This document shows, one piece after another, positions 38,064-48,553 of a DNA stretch of 64,000 bases (position 1 is the stretch's first letter; every line of letters begins with the position of its first letter). The notes beneath the pieces were generated by a model. It was not told the origin of the DNA, ran no database searches, and saw only the letters and a program-made list of their open reading frames with translations. Made by a program: the position numbers and the translations under genes. Origin of the DNA: Cupriavidus sp. EM10 (GTDB lineage Bacteria; Pseudomonadota; Gammaproteobacteria; Burkholderiales; Burkholderiaceae); the NCBI RefSeq assembly GCF_018729255.1, contig NZ_CP076060.1, positions 2,356,001 to 2,420,000 on the forward strand, read 5' to 3'.

Positions 38064-38980
38064 TCAGATAAGGCGCTGCACCGCCGATGCCTCGTCACTG
38101 GCATCGTCGTTGGCAGCAGCCAGGGTCTCGGGAGCATCGGGCTGGATCTGCGCGTACACCGGCTGGGCAGCCGTCACGCGGTCGCGCACCAGCGCGGCGT
38201 ACTGCGGATTCATCTCAAAGCCGACAAAGCGCCGGCCGTGGCGCACGCAGGCCACAGCCGTGGTGCCGCTGCCCGTGAACGGGTCAAGCACGACGCCGCC
38301 CGGCGGGCAGCTCGACAGCACCATGCGCTCGACGATCTCCAGCGGCTTCTGCGTCGGATGATCGGCGCGCTCGGGGTCCTGCCGGTGAATGCGCGGCACG
38401 CTCCACAGGTCCTTCGGGTTGTAGCCCACTTCGAGCCACTTCTTGCCCTCGAAGCGCGGACGGCTGCGCGCCTTCTTGGTCTCGGCGTCGTACGGAATGC
38501 GCACCGGGTCCAGGTCGAAGTAGTAGTCGCGCTGGCGGGCAAAGAAGCCGATGTTGTCGTGCACCGACGAGAACTTGCGCGTGGTGCCGCCCATGCTCGG
38601 CACGCGGCGGTCCCAGATGATCTCGTTGATCATCGTCAGCCGCTTCTTGAGCATCACGAACAGCTCGGGCGAGTACTGCCACGTGCAGAACAGGTACAGC
38701 GTGCCCTTGGGGGCCAGCTTCGGGATGATGGCATCCATCCAGCGCTCGGACCATTCCAGGTAGGCATCGCCCGACAGCAGGTCGGAATCGTTGCCATAGT
38801 CCTTGCCCAGGCCATAGGGCGGATCGGCGACGATCAGGTCGACCGACCCGTCTTCGATGCGCTTGATGCCTTCGAGCGCGTCTTCCTGGTACAGGCGGAC
38901 GGCTGCGGTGTCGAGGATGTCGAACGGCGCCGCGGCGCCGCCCTCTTCCGCTTGGGGGTGTCAGGGGGCAGCGCACGCAT
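38064..38980 (-). CDS. Orphan DNA methyltransferase, beta class (single-base frameshift)
   Basis: Solitary adenine-N6 or cytosine-N4 DNA methylase between trpB and trpA. ATG at 38978-38980 shares a base with the trpB stop (TAATG). The first residues [13 protein letters not shown] are in one frame. Adding one G at the plus-strand C run 38941-38943 continues as [15 protein letters not shown] and restores about 305 residues. Catalytic motif [11 protein letters not shown] comes early and the SAM motif [10 protein letters not shown] late, the beta-class order. No restriction gene is adjacent. I recall that Burkholderiaceae share a trp-linked methylase assigned to GTWWAC in Ralstonia methylome work; that specificity is inference here. 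Confidence 0.9.
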
Positions 38981-40173
38981 TACAGCTTCAAGCCTCCACG
39001 TTCGGCCACGGTGTGCATGTCCTTGTCGCCACGACCGGACAGGTTCACCAGCAGCAGCTTGTCCCTGGGCAGCGTCGGCGCCAGCTTGCACGCGTAGGCG
39101 ATGGCATGGCTCGATTCCAGCGCGGGGATGATGCCTTCGATCCGGCAGCAGTCGTGAAACGCCTTCAGCGCTTCGTCATCGGTGATCGGCACGTACTGCG
39201 CGCGGTTGATGTCCTTGAGCCACGCGTGCTCGGGACCCACGCCGGGGTAGTCCAGGCCGGCCGATACCGAATGGGTCTCGATGATCTGGCCGTTCTCGTC
39301 CTGCAGCAGGTAAGTGCGGTTGCCGTGCAGCACGCCCGGCGAGCCGCCGGTCAGCGACGCCGCGTGGCGCCCGGTGTCCAGGCCGTCGCCAGCCGCTTCC
39401 ACGCCGATCAGCTGCACGTCCTTGTGGTCGATGTACGGGTAGAAAATACCCATCGCGTTCGAGCCGCCGCCCACGCAGGCGATCACGGCATCGGGCTGGC
39501 GGCCGGTCAGCTCGGGCATCTGCACCTTCGATTCCTCGCCGATCACGCACTGGAAGTCACGCACCATCATCGGATACGGGTGCGGGCCGGCTACCGTGCC
39601 GATGATGTAGAACGTGGTTTCGACGTTGGTCACCCAGTCGCGCATCGCTTCGTTGAGCGCGTCCTTGAGCGTCTTCGAGCCGCTTTCCACCGGCACCACC
39701 GTGGCGCCCAGCAGTTTCATGCGGTAGACGTTGGCCGCCTGGCGGCGCACGTCCTCGGAGCCCATGTAGACCACGCACTCCATGCCGAAGCGCGCGGCGA
39801 TGGTGGCCGTGGCCACGCCGTGCTGGCCGGCGCCGGTCTCGGCGATCACGCGCTTCTTGCCCATGCGCTTGGCCAGCAGCGCCTGGCCGATTACGTTGTT
39901 GATCTTGTGGGCGCCGGTGTGGTTCAGGTCCTCGCGCTTGAAGAAAATCTGGGCGCCGCCCAGCGTCTCGCTCCAGCGCTGCGCGTGATAGATCGGCGAC
40001 GGGCGGCCGACAAAGTGCTTCAGCTCGCGCTGGAATTCGGCGTTGAAGTCCGCGTCCTGCTGGTAGTGCGCATAGGCCTCGCGCAGTTCATCCAGCGCGT
40101 GGACCAGGGTTTCGGAAACGAAGCTACCGCCATACGGGCCGAAATGGCCTCGGGAATCGGGCAAGTCGTACAT
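38980..40173 (-). CDS. trpB: Tryptophan synthase beta subunit TrpB
   Basis: PLP enzyme that joins indole and serine to make tryptophan. The 397-residue protein has the PLP lysine in [11 protein letters not shown] (about 90), the catalytic Glu in AETGAGQHG and the phosphate loop [13 protein letters not shown] 40171-40173 (MYDLPDS) gives the family N-terminus; the frame is open upstream towards trpF but that part is not conserved. Its stop overlaps the methyltransferase start. Confidence 0.97.
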   Translation of the reverse strand: MYDLPDSRGHFGPYGGSFVSETLVHALDELREAYAHYQQDADFNAEFQRELKHFVGRPSPIYHAQRWSETLGGAQIFFKREDLNHTGAHKINNVIGQALLAKRMGKKRVIAETGAGQHGVATATIAARFGMECVVYMGSEDVRRQAANVYRMKLLGATVVPVESGSKTLKDALNEAMRDWVTNVETTFYIIGTVAGPHPYPMMVRDFQCVIGEESKVQMPELTGRQPDAVIACVGGGSNAMGIFYPYIDHKDVQLIGVEAAGDGLDTGRHAASLTGGSPGVLHGNRTYLLQDENGQIIETHSVSAGLDYPGVGPEHAWLKDINRAQYVPITDDEALKAFHDCCRIEGIIPALESSHAIAYACKLAPTLPRDKLLLVNLSGRGDKDMHTVAERGGLKL

Positions 40174-40309
40174 GTCCAGGCTCTCAGGTGGCGCCTCGCG
40201 CACAATGGCGGCGAAGCGCATCAAATTCGATATCAGGCGATCGGGGGCGATCGAGGCACCGGGCGACCGGTGGCGGGCGGGGACGGCGCGGGATTGTTGC
40301 CGGGTGGCG

Positions 40310-41020
40310 CTACTGGCCGGCCTGTCCTGCATCCGCCATGCGCACGGCGCGCACAAACGCGGCAATGCGGGCGTGGTCCTTCACACCCTTCGACGCCTCC
40401 ACGCCGCTGCTCACATCCACGGCGTAGGGGCGCACGCGCTCAATCGCACCAGCGACGTTTTGCGCGTTCAACCCACCACTCAAAACGATGCGAGGAGCGT
40501 CGCTTGCGGGCAGGCTGGTCGGATTGGGCGGAAGCCATTGAGCAGGAATCAGGGTCCAGTCGAAGACGTGGCCGCCACCGCCATAGCCTTCCACGAAGGC
40601 GTCGAGCAACAGGCCGGCAGCGTCACGGTATTGATCGCCGAATTCTACCAAATCGAGCCCCAACTGGACACGGGCCGCCCGCACAAACGGTAGCCGGCAA
40701 CGGCGGGCGATATCCGTGCATTGCTGCGCCGTCTCGTCGCCATGGAACTGGAGTAGCGTCAGCGGCACACGCTCGGTGACATGCGCCACTTCCTCGGCAT
40801 CGGCGTTGACGAACAGGCCGGTCACGGTTACGAACGGGGGCACCTGCTCGGCCAGCGCCGCCGCTCGCGCCACGTCCACGAAGCGCGGGCTCTTGTCGTA
40901 GAACACCAGGCCGATGGCATCGGCGCCGGCATCGACGGCGGCGCGCACGTCTTCCGGGCGCGTCAGGCCGCAGATCTTGATACGCGTGCGCGGCGGCACG
41001 CGGCCCGAATCAGTCGCCAT
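40310..41020 (-). CDS. trpF: Phosphoribosylanthranilate isomerase TrpF
   Basis: Amadori rearrangement step in tryptophan synthesis. The 236-residue TIM barrel has the catalytic Cys in [12 protein letters not shown], the catalytic Asp near residue 145 (HVFDWTL) and the phosphate loop [16 protein letters not shown] 41018-41020 overlaps the truA stop by 11 bases, implying coupling. No trpE, trpG, trpD or trpC is in this window. Confidence 0.95.
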   Translation of the reverse strand: MATDSGRVPPRTRIKICGLTRPEDVRAAVDAGADAIGLVFYDKSPRFVDVARAAALAEQVPPFVTVTGLFVNADAEEVAHVTERVPLTLLQFHGDETAQQCTDIARRCRLPFVRAARVQLGLDLVEFGDQYRDAAGLLLDAFVEGYGGGGHVFDWTLIPAQWLPPNPTSLPASDAPRIVLSGGLNAQNVAGAIERVRPYAVDVSSGVEASKGVKDHARIAAFVRAVRMADAGQAGQ

Positions 41021-41840
41021 TGTCGGAACCATCGGCAAATACTCCGTGGAAGAAGCTGGCGGACGCATCCGCCCTGGGAAGCCGGTACGGCTCAGGATAC
41101 TTCACGTCGACCAGGTACAGCCCGTCGGGCATGAACGTCGGCGCGGCCTTCTGGCGGTTGCGGCCGGCCAGCACCTCGGCCATCCATTCCGCCGGATAGC
41201 GGCCCCGCCCCACGGCCACCAGACAGCCCATCAGGTTGCGCACCATGTGGTGCAGGAAGGCGCTGGCGCGAAAGCGCAGGAACACCCAGTGACCGTCGTC
41301 GCGGATCGTCACGTCGTACATTGTCTTGACCGGCGACTTGGCCTGGCATTCGGCTGCGCGGAAGGCCGAGAAATCATGCTCGCCCAGCAGGCAGGCCGCG
41401 GCCGCGCGCATCGCATCGACGTCGATCCGCTGCCCCGGGGGCAGCATCTGGTAGCCCGCCCGGCCGTGGATCATCGGCACGCGGTGCGGGCCGGTGTAGA
41501 GCGCGTAGTAATACATCCGCTCGTAGGCCAGAAAGCGCGCGTGGAAGCCTTCGTCCACCGGCTCGGCCCATTGCAGCGCGATCGACGGCGGCAGGAAGGC
41601 ATTGACGCCGCGCACCCACGAGAACTTGTCGCGATCCAGCTCGGTATCCAGATGGATCACCTGGCCCAGCGCATGCACGCCGGTATCGGTCCGCCCCGCC
41701 ACCGTGGTCAGCAGGCGCGTCCCCGCAAAGCGCTCGATGGCGTCTTCCAGGCGGTCCTGCACGGTATTGCGGTGGGGCTGCGACTGCCAGCCGGAAAAGG
41801 CCGAACCGTCGTAGTGAAGTCCGATGGCGATGCGATTCAT
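41010..41840 (-). CDS. truA: tRNA pseudouridine(38-40) synthase TruA
   Basis: Modifies positions 38-40 of tRNA anticodon stems. The 276-residue protein begins [19 protein letters not shown]. It has the catalytic aspartate in [15 protein letters not shown] (about 56) and the C-terminal [17 protein letters not shown]. An in-frame codon at 41912 lies inside the upstream terminator and is rejected. Confidence 0.96.
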   Translation of the reverse strand: MNRIAIGLHYDGSAFSGWQSQPHRNTVQDRLEDAIERFAGTRLLTTVAGRTDTGVHALGQVIHLDTELDRDKFSWVRGVNAFLPPSIALQWAEPVDEGFHARFLAYERMYYYALYTGPHRVPMIHGRAGYQMLPPGQRIDVDAMRAAAACLLGEHDFSAFRAAECQAKSPVKTMYDVTIRDDGHWVFLRFRASAFLHHMVRNLMGCLVAVGRGRYPAEWMAEVLAGRNRQKAAPTFMPDGLYLVDVKYPEPYRLPRADASASFFHGVFADGSDNGD

Positions 41841-41856
41841 GAGTGTGGCGATGCCC

Positions 41857-41894
41857 AAAAACAAAATGCGCCGGAAGGGACGCTTCCGGCGCAT
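41857..41894 (-). terminator. Rho-independent terminator of fimV
   Basis: On the minus strand, ATGCGCCGGAAG / CTTCCGGCGCAT with a short loop runs into TTTGTTTTTG. It lies about 90 bases past the fimV stop, so truA probably has its own promoter or depends on read-through. Confidence 0.9.
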
Positions 41895-41984
41895 CGCTTC
41901 GGGCTGCGGCACCCCGTATCAACGGCGTGTCGCAAACCCTGCATCATACCGGCCTTTGGGTCGGAACCCGCGGGCCATCCCGCG

Positions 41985-44834
41985 TCAGGCGACGTCGCGC
42001 AGCAGCGTGCGGGCCTCGGTCTGCAGCGGGTCTTCCGACTGCTCCACCACTTCCTGCAGCAGCTCGCGGGCGCCTTCCTTGTCACCGATCTCGATATAGG
42101 CACGCGCCAGGTCCAGCTTGATCTGCATGTCGCGGCTACCATCCATGCCGGTGACCGACAGCGTGCTGGCCGACACCCCATGGGTGGAATCGCCCAGGCC
42201 TTCGGACGTGACACGGGTCAGGTCGATCGGCTCGACCAGCTTGCCGTTCTGGAGCATCGTCGGCGCCGGCAGCGGCACGGTCGATTCCGTCAGCGACGGG
42301 GCATCGAACGCGGCCACCGGGGCCGGCTCGTCCGCGACGGCAGCACCCGGATTCACGGCGTTCAGGTCCAGCGACAGGCTGGACATGTCGAATTCCAGCG
42401 GACGCGAACGCGTCGGGGTATCGAGCGCCGGCACGTCGGCCAGATGGCGATCGCCATCCGCCGGCAGATTCAGCCCGTCGTCGTGGCGCTCGTCCAGGAC
42501 GTCGTCCAGACGGGCTACCGGTTCCGACTGGAACTCGTTACCGAACACCAGCGCGGCCGACTCCGGTGCCACGATCGGCTCGCCCGGCGCGGGTGCCGGG
42601 AACGCATCGAGCGGCAGCGCCAGGTCCGGCATGGCCGATGCCTGGACAGGCTCCTGCAGCGACTGCGCGGGGTCTTGCGTGCGCCACTGATCGGCCGCCG
42701 GCGTCGTCGTGTCGGCTTCCGCCGTGGCGTCCGGCGCCACCGACAGGTACAGCGCGTTGCTCGGGTCCAGCTTCCGGCCCATTTCCGCGACCTGTTGCCA
42801 GTCCGCACCTTGTCCGCCTACCTGGGCGAACATTTCTTCTGCGATCACTCGGAAACCTTCCACATCCTGACGAGTGTTGTAAATCTCCAGCAGCTTCAGG
42901 CGGATAGCCTGGCGCTCCGGATTCTGTTGCAACGCTTCGCGCAGGATTTCCTCGGCCTGCACGTCGCGTCCGTACGCGATGTACACCTCGGCCTCGGCGA
43001 TCGGGTCGACTTCGGTCGCTTCGGGCGAGTTGTTGCCGATGCGGAAGTCGGCGCCGAACACGCTGTGCTGCGACGTGTCGACGCTCTGGCCGCCAGCCGT
43101 GCCGAACAACGAGTGTCCGCCGGCCATGACCGTGCTTTCCTGGGACAGGATGCTGTCACCGAAACCGGTGTTTTCGCTCGCCTTCTGCTTCTGGCGGCGG
43201 CGATAGTACGCATATCCGCCAAGCAACGCAACCAGCACACCCGCGCCCGGCAGCAGCATCGGATTGGCGAGCAGTTCGTCAAGGAACGACGGCTCGGGCA
43301 TCGGCTGGACGACAGGCGGCTTCTTCTTCGCGGCAACCGGCGCCGAAGCGGCGGCAGCCGGGGCCGAAGCGCTGGCCTGCGCTGCCGATGCGGACGGCGC
43401 CGCAGCCGTGGCCGTCGGCGCCGAGGCCGCAGCGGTGGCAGCGGCCGGCGCCGGTTCCGGCGTGGCGGTGCTCGGTGCATCGGCCTTGGCCGGCTCGGCT
43501 GGTACAACCGTCGGCGCCGGCGCGGCGGCGGTATCGGCGGCCTTGCCTGCAGCGGGGGCTGCGCCCGTAGCCGCCGCAGCGGCCGTGGCGCCCTTGGCTG
43601 GCTGGCCGTTCTGGTTAAGCTTCGAAAGCTCCGCGTTCTTCAGCTCCATCAGGCGCTGCATGTCGGAGATATTCTTTTCGAGATCGGCGACGCGCGACTC
43701 GGCGTCCTTCAGCTTGCGCTGGTTGGCCACGTCGGCTTCCGCCTTGGCCTGCGCGCCCTTCTCGGCCTTCGACAGCTTCAGTTCGTCACGCGGACCCGCG
43801 TTCGGCACCGTGGTGTCCTGAACGCGCGCCGTCACGTTGCCCGACTGCTCGCGGCCCGAGCCGGCTTCCACCGACTTGGCGGCAGCGGCGGCGGCCAGGC
43901 GGCTGCGATAGCTGTCGAAACCTTGCGTGCGCGCCACCACTTCGCGGCGCGCCTCGCGCGGGCTCACCGACTGGGCCTGCTGGGCGCTCGGCACCTTCAG
44001 CACGGCCCCGGACTTGATCCGGTTGATGTTCCCGCCGATGAAGGCGTTGGGGTTGTTGCGGTAGAGCGCGAGCAGCATCTGCTCCAGCGACACCGAATCG
44101 ACGCCCTGCGAGGCATCGCCGGCGATCGAGTAGAGCGTATCGCCCTGCTGGACCGTGTAGTTGCCGCTGGCAGCGACGCCATCGGCCACGGCAGCGGGCG
44201 CCTGGGTGCGGCGCGGCTGACGGGCTGGGGTCGGAGCTGGAGCGGGGGCGGGAACCTTGGCGGCCGGCGCTGCGGAAGGCGCGGCAGCAAGCGGCGCCGG
44301 CGCGGGTGCCGCGGCCGGAGATGCGTCGGGCGTGGCGGCCTGCACCACCGTGGTGGGCGAGAACGCCTGGTTCGACGGCTTGGCGCCAGCGGGATCCAGC
44401 AGGAAGGTATAGGCCCGCGTGACCTTGCCGCTGGACCAGCTCATGTCGACCAGGATGTCGACGAACGGTTCGCTGAGCGGCTGGTTGGACCGCACGGTGG
44501 CCACGTAGGTACCGTTCGGACGCTTCTGCACGTCGAGCTTCACGTTTGCAATGGCCGACAGATAGGTCAGCCCGGCACGTGAATAGGCGGACGGCGCGGC
44601 AAGCTTGACGGCCAGGCTGTCAGCTTCCTCAGGCGTCACGCCGGTGATATCGATTTCAGCCTGGAGCGGTTGCCCCAGATTGGATTGAACCCTTAATTGT
44701 CCGAACCCCGCGGCATACGCGGCAGGCTGCGCAAGCAGCAGACCGGCAGCCGTGATGGCCAGCGTTGACCAGCGCTGACGAACAGTAGGCGCATCTTTCC
44801 GGCGATGTAGGCTCACACTCACCTCGTGCTCCAT
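41985..44834 (-). CDS. fimV: FimV-like polar hub / pilus assembly protein
   Basis: Inner-membrane, peptidoglycan-binding protein related to FimV, which organises type IV pili and polar machinery. The 949-residue protein has a signal peptide (about 1-41, cleavage after AAYA) and the conserved N-terminal FimV domain (GFGQLRVQSNLGQPL). A LysM motif follows near 229 (YTVQQGDTLYSIAG), then a coiled coil at about 370-415, long Ala/Pro-rich linkers, and a membrane helix near 535-555 followed by YYRRRQKQK. The C-terminus is a FimV TPR-like domain (LDLARAYIEIGDKEGA). It lies between asd and truA, the usual position. Confidence 0.94.
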   Translation of the reverse strand: MEHEVSVSLHRRKDAPTVRQRWSTLAITAAGLLLAQPAAYAAGFGQLRVQSNLGQPLQAEIDITGVTPEEADSLAVKLAAPSAYSRAGLTYLSAIANVKLDVQKRPNGTYVATVRSNQPLSEPFVDILVDMSWSSGKVTRAYTFLLDPAGAKPSNQAFSPTTVVQAATPDASPAAAPAPAPLAAAPSAAPAAKVPAPAPAPTPARQPRRTQAPAAVADGVAASGNYTVQQGDTLYSIAGDASQGVDSVSLEQMLLALYRNNPNAFIGGNINRIKSGAVLKVPSAQQAQSVSPREARREVVARTQGFDSYRSRLAAAAAAKSVEAGSGREQSGNVTARVQDTTVPNAGPRDELKLSKAEKGAQAKAEADVANQRKLKDAESRVADLEKNISDMQRLMELKNAELSKLNQNGQPAKGATAAAAATGAAPAAGKAADTAAAPAPTVVPAEPAKADAPSTATPEPAPAAATAAASAPTATAAAPSASAAQASASAPAAAASAPVAAKKKPPVVQPMPEPSFLDELLANPMLLPGAGVLVALLGGYAYYRRRQKQKASENTGFGDSILSQESTVMAGGHSLFGTAGGQSVDTSQHSVFGADFRIGNNSPEATEVDPIAEAEVYIAYGRDVQAEEILREALQQNPERQAIRLKLLEIYNTRQDVEGFRVIAEEMFAQVGGQGADWQQVAEMGRKLDPSNALYLSVAPDATAEADTTTPAADQWRTQDPAQSLQEPVQASAMPDLALPLDAFPAPAPGEPIVAPESAALVFGNEFQSEPVARLDDVLDERHDDGLNLPADGDRHLADVPALDTPTRSRPLEFDMSSLSLDLNAVNPGAAVADEPAPVAAFDAPSLTESTVPLPAPTMLQNGKLVEPIDLTRVTSEGLGDSTHGVSASTLSVTGMDGSRDMQIKLDLARAYIEIGDKEGARELLQEVVEQSEDPLQTEARTLLRDVA

Positions 44835-45037
44835 TTATGGTTTTTAGTAGCAGAAATTAACCCGATCCCAACAAATGGCTGGCTGGCGGGCGTCGAAACG
44901 GGCCGGCTTCGCGCCTGCCCTGCTGCGCGCCCATGTCGCCGCCATGCATCCCCGATGCACGGTGGCGTTGACCCCGTGGCCAAGCGCATGCCGGCTGTAT
45001 TGTGACGCAACCCCAGGAAAAAAAGCGTTCCGGATGC

Positions 45038-45066
45038 GACAACGCCGCGCTGAGGCGCGGCGTTGC
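45038..45066. terminator. Strong hairpin between asd and fimV
   Basis: CAACGCCGCGC-TGAG-GCGCGGCGTTG is a perfect 11-bp stem about 60 bases past the asd stop. On the minus strand a T run (CTTTTTTTCC) follows only after about 15 bases, so it is a possible rather than classical terminator. Confidence 0.6.
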
Positions 45067-45125
45067 TGGGAAAGCGGCGGATTCTGTTGCCTCCCTGCAA
45101 CGAAAGCAAGGAGGCCATCCGAGGG

Positions 45126-46262
45126 TCAACCCTCGATCAGAATGCGCAGCATACGCCGCAGGGGCTCGGCGGCGCCCCACAGCAGCTGATCGCCCACCGT
45201 GAAGGCGGACAGGTACTCGCCACCCATCTGCATCTTGCGCAGTCGGCCGACCGGAATCGTCAGCGTGCCCGTCACGGCGGCCGGCGTCAGGTCCTTCATG
45301 CTGGCTTCACGCGTGTTCGGCACGACCTTGGCCCACTGGTTGTTGGCGGCCAGCATGCCTTCGATCTCGTCCAGCGGCACATCGCGGCGCAGCTTGATCG
45401 TGAGCGCCTGCGAATGGCAGCGCATCGCGCCGATCCGCACGCACAGGCCGTCCACCGCGATCGGGCTGGCGCCGGTTGCGCCGACGAAGCCTTCGCCACG
45501 ACCCAGGATCTTGTTGGTCTCGGCGCCGCCCTTCCATTCTTCCTTGGAAACGCCGTTACCCAAATCCTTGTCGATCCAGGGAATCAGGTTGCCGGCCAGC
45601 GGCACGCCGAACTGCTTGGTCTCGTCAGCCGACAGGCCGTGCTGGGTCGACAGGATCTGGCGGTCGATTTCCAGGATGGCCGAAGCCGGATTGTCCAGCA
45701 GCGGCTTGACCGCGGCGTTCAGCGTACCGAACTGGGTCAGCAGTTCGCGCATGTGCTGGGCACCGCCGCCCGAAGCTGCCTGGTACGTCATCGAGGTCAT
45801 CCACTCGATCAGGTCGTGCTGGAACAGGCCGCCCAGGCCCATCATCATGCAGCTGACCGTGCAGTTGCCGCCGATGAAGTTCTTGACGCCCTTCGAGAGT
45901 GCGTCCTTGATCACGCCGAGATTGACCGGATCCAGGACGATGATGGCGTCGTCCTTCATGCGCAGCGACGACGCGGCGTCGATCCAGTAGCCGTTCCAGC
46001 CGGCGGCCCGCAGGCGCGGGAACACATCGTTCGTGTAGTCGCCGCCCTGGGCGGTGAGCACGACGTCGCACTTCTTCAGTGCTTCGATGTCGTTCGCGTC
46101 TTTCAGCGTGGTTTCATTCTTCGCCATGGCCGGGGCCTTGCCGCCGGCGTTGGACGTGCTGAAGAAAACGGGCTCGATATGGTCGAAATCGCCCTCTTCC
46201 TGCATACGCTGCATCAGGACGCTGCCGACCATTCCTCGCCAACCGACGAGACCTACAATCAT
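45126..46262 (-). CDS. asd: Aspartate-semialdehyde dehydrogenase Asd
   Basis: Second step of the aspartate pathway to lysine, threonine and methionine. The 378-residue protein has [20 protein letters not shown] for NADP binding, the catalytic Cys in [15 protein letters not shown] (about 134) and the His in [10 protein letters not shown]. It is the long Gram-negative type. It follows leuB after a 334-base gap. Confidence 0.97.
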   Translation of the reverse strand: MIVGLVGWRGMVGSVLMQRMQEEGDFDHIEPVFFSTSNAGGKAPAMAKNETTLKDANDIEALKKCDVVLTAQGGDYTNDVFPRLRAAGWNGYWIDAASSLRMKDDAIIVLDPVNLGVIKDALSKGVKNFIGGNCTVSCMMMGLGGLFQHDLIEWMTSMTYQAASGGGAQHMRELLTQFGTLNAAVKPLLDNPASAILEIDRQILSTQHGLSADETKQFGVPLAGNLIPWIDKDLGNGVSKEEWKGGAETNKILGRGEGFVGATGASPIAVDGLCVRIGAMRCHSQALTIKLRRDVPLDEIEGMLAANNQWAKVVPNTREASMKDLTPAAVTGTLTIPVGRLRKMQMGGEYLSAFTVGDQLLWGAAEPLRRMLRILIEG

Positions 46263-46352
46263 GACTTACCTCGGATGTGATGTGAACTTCCCCGCCATTT
46301 TCCTCGCCCGGCGTGGCTGCGCGGGGAAGACGGGCAGGCACGACGAACGATC

Positions 46353-46481
46353 TTAGGGGATCGTTTTGGTAATGGTTTTAATCGTCGTTGCGGTCAGGCC
46401 GCGAGAATCCACGCCAATCGCGCCGCGGATAGCGGTGCGAGCAGCGGAAGCAGTCAGGAGGGACTGGTGGAATCGGGCCAT
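46353..46481 (-). CDS. Possible 42-residue small ORF between leuB and asd
   Basis: On the same strand as its neighbours, ATG 46479-46481 opens a frame reading MARFHQSLLTASAAR and ending IKTITKTIP, stop at 46353. It has no obvious ribosome-binding site, no membrane segment and no family I recognise. The codons are reasonable but the residue mix (Thr/Ala/Ile/Arg) is simple. It could be a real small protein or chance. Confidence 0.25.
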   Translation of the reverse strand: MARFHQSLLTASAARTAIRGAIGVDSRGLTATTIKTITKTIP

Positions 46482-46556
46482 AGCGGAAGAGTCTACACGA
46501 ATTTGCGGCGGTGCCGCAGGGGAAAATGCGGCGTGATGTGTTGCTCGCCGGCGGTT

Positions 46557-46590
46557 CTCTCCCCTCTCACGCCTGGCGGGAGAGGGGAGC
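46557..46590. repeat. GC palindrome past the leuB stop
   Basis: CTCCCCTCTC-ACGCCTGGCG-GGAGAGGGGAG begins 7 bases beyond the leuB stop. It has the same core (CCCCTCTC / GAGAGGGG) as the elements at 30398 and 50239. No T run, so it is more likely an mRNA 3'-end stabiliser or REP-like element than a standard terminator. Confidence 0.7.
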
Positions 46591-46596
46591 CAAGCC

Positions 46597-47664
46597 TTAC
46601 AGCGCCGCCAGCACTGCGTCGCCCATTTCCTTCGTACCGACCTGCTTGCAGCCCGGCGTCAGGATATCGCCCGTGCGGTAGCCCTGGGCCAGTACCTTCT
46701 TGACGGCGTTCTCGATGCGGTCGGCCTGCTCGGCGCGGTTCAGCGAGTAGCGCAGCATCATCGCGGCGGACAGGATCGTGGCCAGCGGATTGGCCACGCC
46801 CTTGCCGGCGATGTCCGGAGCCGAGCCGTGCGACGGTTCGTACAGGCCCTTGTTGTTGGCATCCAGCGAAGCCGACGGCAGCATGCCGATCGAGCCGGTC
46901 AGCATGGCGGCCTCGTCCGACAGGATGTCGCCGAACATGTTGCCGGTGACGATCACGTCGAAGCTCTTCGGGGCCTTCACCAGTTGCATCGCGGCGTTGT
47001 CCACGTACATGTGGGACAGCTCGACGTCCGGATATTCCTTGCTGACATCGATCACGATGTCCTTCCAGAACTGGAACGTTTCCAGTACGTTGGCCTTGTC
47101 CACGCTGCACAGCTTCTTGCCGCGCTTGGCGGCGGCCTGGAACGCCACGTGGGCGATGCGGCGGATTTCCGGCTCGCTGTAGCGCATCGTGTCGAAGCCT
47201 TCGCGGGCGCCCTTGAACAGGCCGTCCGGCGCCTCGCGCACGCCGCGCGGCTGGCCGAAGTAGATGTCGCCGTTCAGTTCGCGCACGATCAGGATGTCCA
47301 GGCCGGCCACCAGCTCGGGCTTCAGGCTCGATGCGCCGGTCAGTTCCGGATAGCAGATCGCCGGGCGGAAGTTGGCAAACAGCTGCAGGTGCTTGCGCAG
47401 GCCCAGGATGGCCTGCTCCGGGCGCAGCGGGCGCTCCAGGCTGTCGTACTTCCAGTCGCCCACGGCGCCGAACAGGATGGCGTCAGCCTCCTTGGCCAGC
47501 TTCAGCGTGTTTTCCGGCAGCGGATGGCCTTCGGCCTCGTAGCCGGCCCCGCCCACCGGGGCGGTTTCCATTTCGAACTTCTCGTCGAGGGCGTTCAGCA
47601 CCTTGACGGCTTCGGCAATGATTTCGGGGCCGATGCCGTCGCCCGGCAGGACTGCAATCTTCAT
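46597..47664 (-). CDS. leuB: 3-isopropylmalate dehydrogenase LeuB
   Basis: Oxidative decarboxylation step in leucine synthesis, NAD and metal dependent. The 355-residue protein begins [21 protein letters not shown]. It has the substrate arginines in [25 protein letters not shown] context, the metal and NAD region [20 protein letters not shown] and the C-terminal [13 protein letters not shown]. It follows leuD by 34 bases. Confidence 0.97.
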   Translation of the reverse strand: MKIAVLPGDGIGPEIIAEAVKVLNALDEKFEMETAPVGGAGYEAEGHPLPENTLKLAKEADAILFGAVGDWKYDSLERPLRPEQAILGLRKHLQLFANFRPAICYPELTGASSLKPELVAGLDILIVRELNGDIYFGQPRGVREAPDGLFKGAREGFDTMRYSEPEIRRIAHVAFQAAAKRGKKLCSVDKANVLETFQFWKDIVIDVSKEYPDVELSHMYVDNAAMQLVKAPKSFDVIVTGNMFGDILSDEAAMLTGSIGMLPSASLDANNKGLYEPSHGSAPDIAGKGVANPLATILSAAMMLRYSLNRAEQADRIENAVKKVLAQGYRTGDILTPGCKQVGTKEMGDAVLAAL

Positions 47665-47698
47665 GTGTCTTCCTATCTATATATGAACGCGTCCGGCC

Positions 47699-48349
47699 TC
47701 AGCCCACCACGCGGTTGCCCAGCCACGGCATCTTCGTCAGGCGCTCGGCCTCGTAGGACTTGATCTTGTCCTTCTGGCGCAGCGTCAGGCCGATGTCGTC
47801 GAAGCCGTTCAGCATGCAGTACTTGCGGAACGGGGCGATATCGAACGGATAGCTGTTGCCGCCGGCCGTCACCACGACCTGCTTGTCCAGGTCGATCGTC
47901 AGCTGGTAGCCCGGGAATGCAACGGTCTCGTTGAACAGGTGGTCGACCTGGAGTTCGGTCAGCACCACCGGCAGCAGGCCGTTCTTGTAGCAGTTGTTGA
48001 AGAAGATGTCGGCAAAGCTGGGCGCGATCACGGCGCGGAAGCCGTATTGCGTGAGCGCCCACGGTGCGTGCTCGCGCGAGCTGCCGCAGCCGAAGTTGTT
48101 GCGCGCCAGCAGGATCGACGCGCCCTGGTAGCGCGGCTGGTTCAGCACGAAGTCCGGGTTCAGCGGACGCTTGCTGTTGTCCTGGCCCGGCTGGCCCACG
48201 TCCTTGTAGCGCCATTCGTCGAACAGGTTCGGGCCGAAGCCCGTGCGCTTGATCGACTTCAGGAACTGCTTCGGGATGATCGCGTCGGTGTCGACGTTTT
48301 CACGATCGAGCGGCGCCACGAGGCCGCTGTGTACGGTGAACTTTTCCAT
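47699..48349 (-). CDS. leuD: 3-isopropylmalate dehydratase small subunit LeuD
   Basis: Small subunit of isopropylmalate isomerase. The 216-residue protein has the aconitase swivel-domain features [16 protein letters not shown] near the start and [13 protein letters not shown] near residue 75. It works with LeuC encoded upstream; the lipoprotein gene lies between them. Confidence 0.97.
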   Translation of the reverse strand: MEKFTVHSGLVAPLDRENVDTDAIIPKQFLKSIKRTGFGPNLFDEWRYKDVGQPGQDNSKRPLNPDFVLNQPRYQGASILLARNNFGCGSSREHAPWALTQYGFRAVIAPSFADIFFNNCYKNGLLPVVLTELQVDHLFNETVAFPGYQLTIDLDKQVVVTAGGNSYPFDIAPFRKYCMLNGFDDIGLTLRQKDKIKSYEAERLTKMPWLGNRVVG

Positions 48350-48358
48350 GATGTGTCC

Positions 48359-48490
48359 TTACTTCCGGGCGGTGTTCTCGAGCGCCTGCCCGGCAGCCTG
48401 CGTGTCCTTGCCAAAGCCGGCAATCGTGTTGCAGCCAGCCAGTTGCAGCATGCCCAGGCATGCCAGCAGTGTGATCACGATCTTTTTCAT
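48359..48490 (-). CDS. Entericidin A/B family small lipoprotein
   Basis: A 43-residue lipoprotein too short for most gene finders. MKKIVITLLACLGMLQLAGC is a lipoprotein signal with lipobox LAGC (Cys20). The mature part NTIAGFGKDTQAAGQALE is the entericidin signature. Entericidins are small membrane-associated lipoproteins linked to stress and programmed death in E. coli. It sits between leuC and leuD, with 63 bases to leuC and 9 to leuD, so it would be co-transcribed with leucine synthesis genes. Confidence 0.88.
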   Translation of the reverse strand: MKKIVITLLACLGMLQLAGCNTIAGFGKDTQAAGQALENTARK

Positions 48491-48553
48491 GTTCTCTCTA
48501 TTCGAAAGTCGTGGTTGACCCGATGACCGGTTGACCGGTTACCCGTCGCGGCT

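Larger units (their letters stand above)
46263..46596. other. leuB-asd gap
   Basis: Holds a GC palindrome directly past leuB and a possible 42-codon minus-strand ORF (46353-46481, described separately). No recognised RNA gene. The asd promoter is presumably here. Confidence 0.5.

Noticed and set aside
40914..44582. Plus-strand open frame of about 1200 codons opposite truA and fimV
   Set aside because: Arg/Gly/His-rich shadow of fimV and truA, with no domain and no start context.
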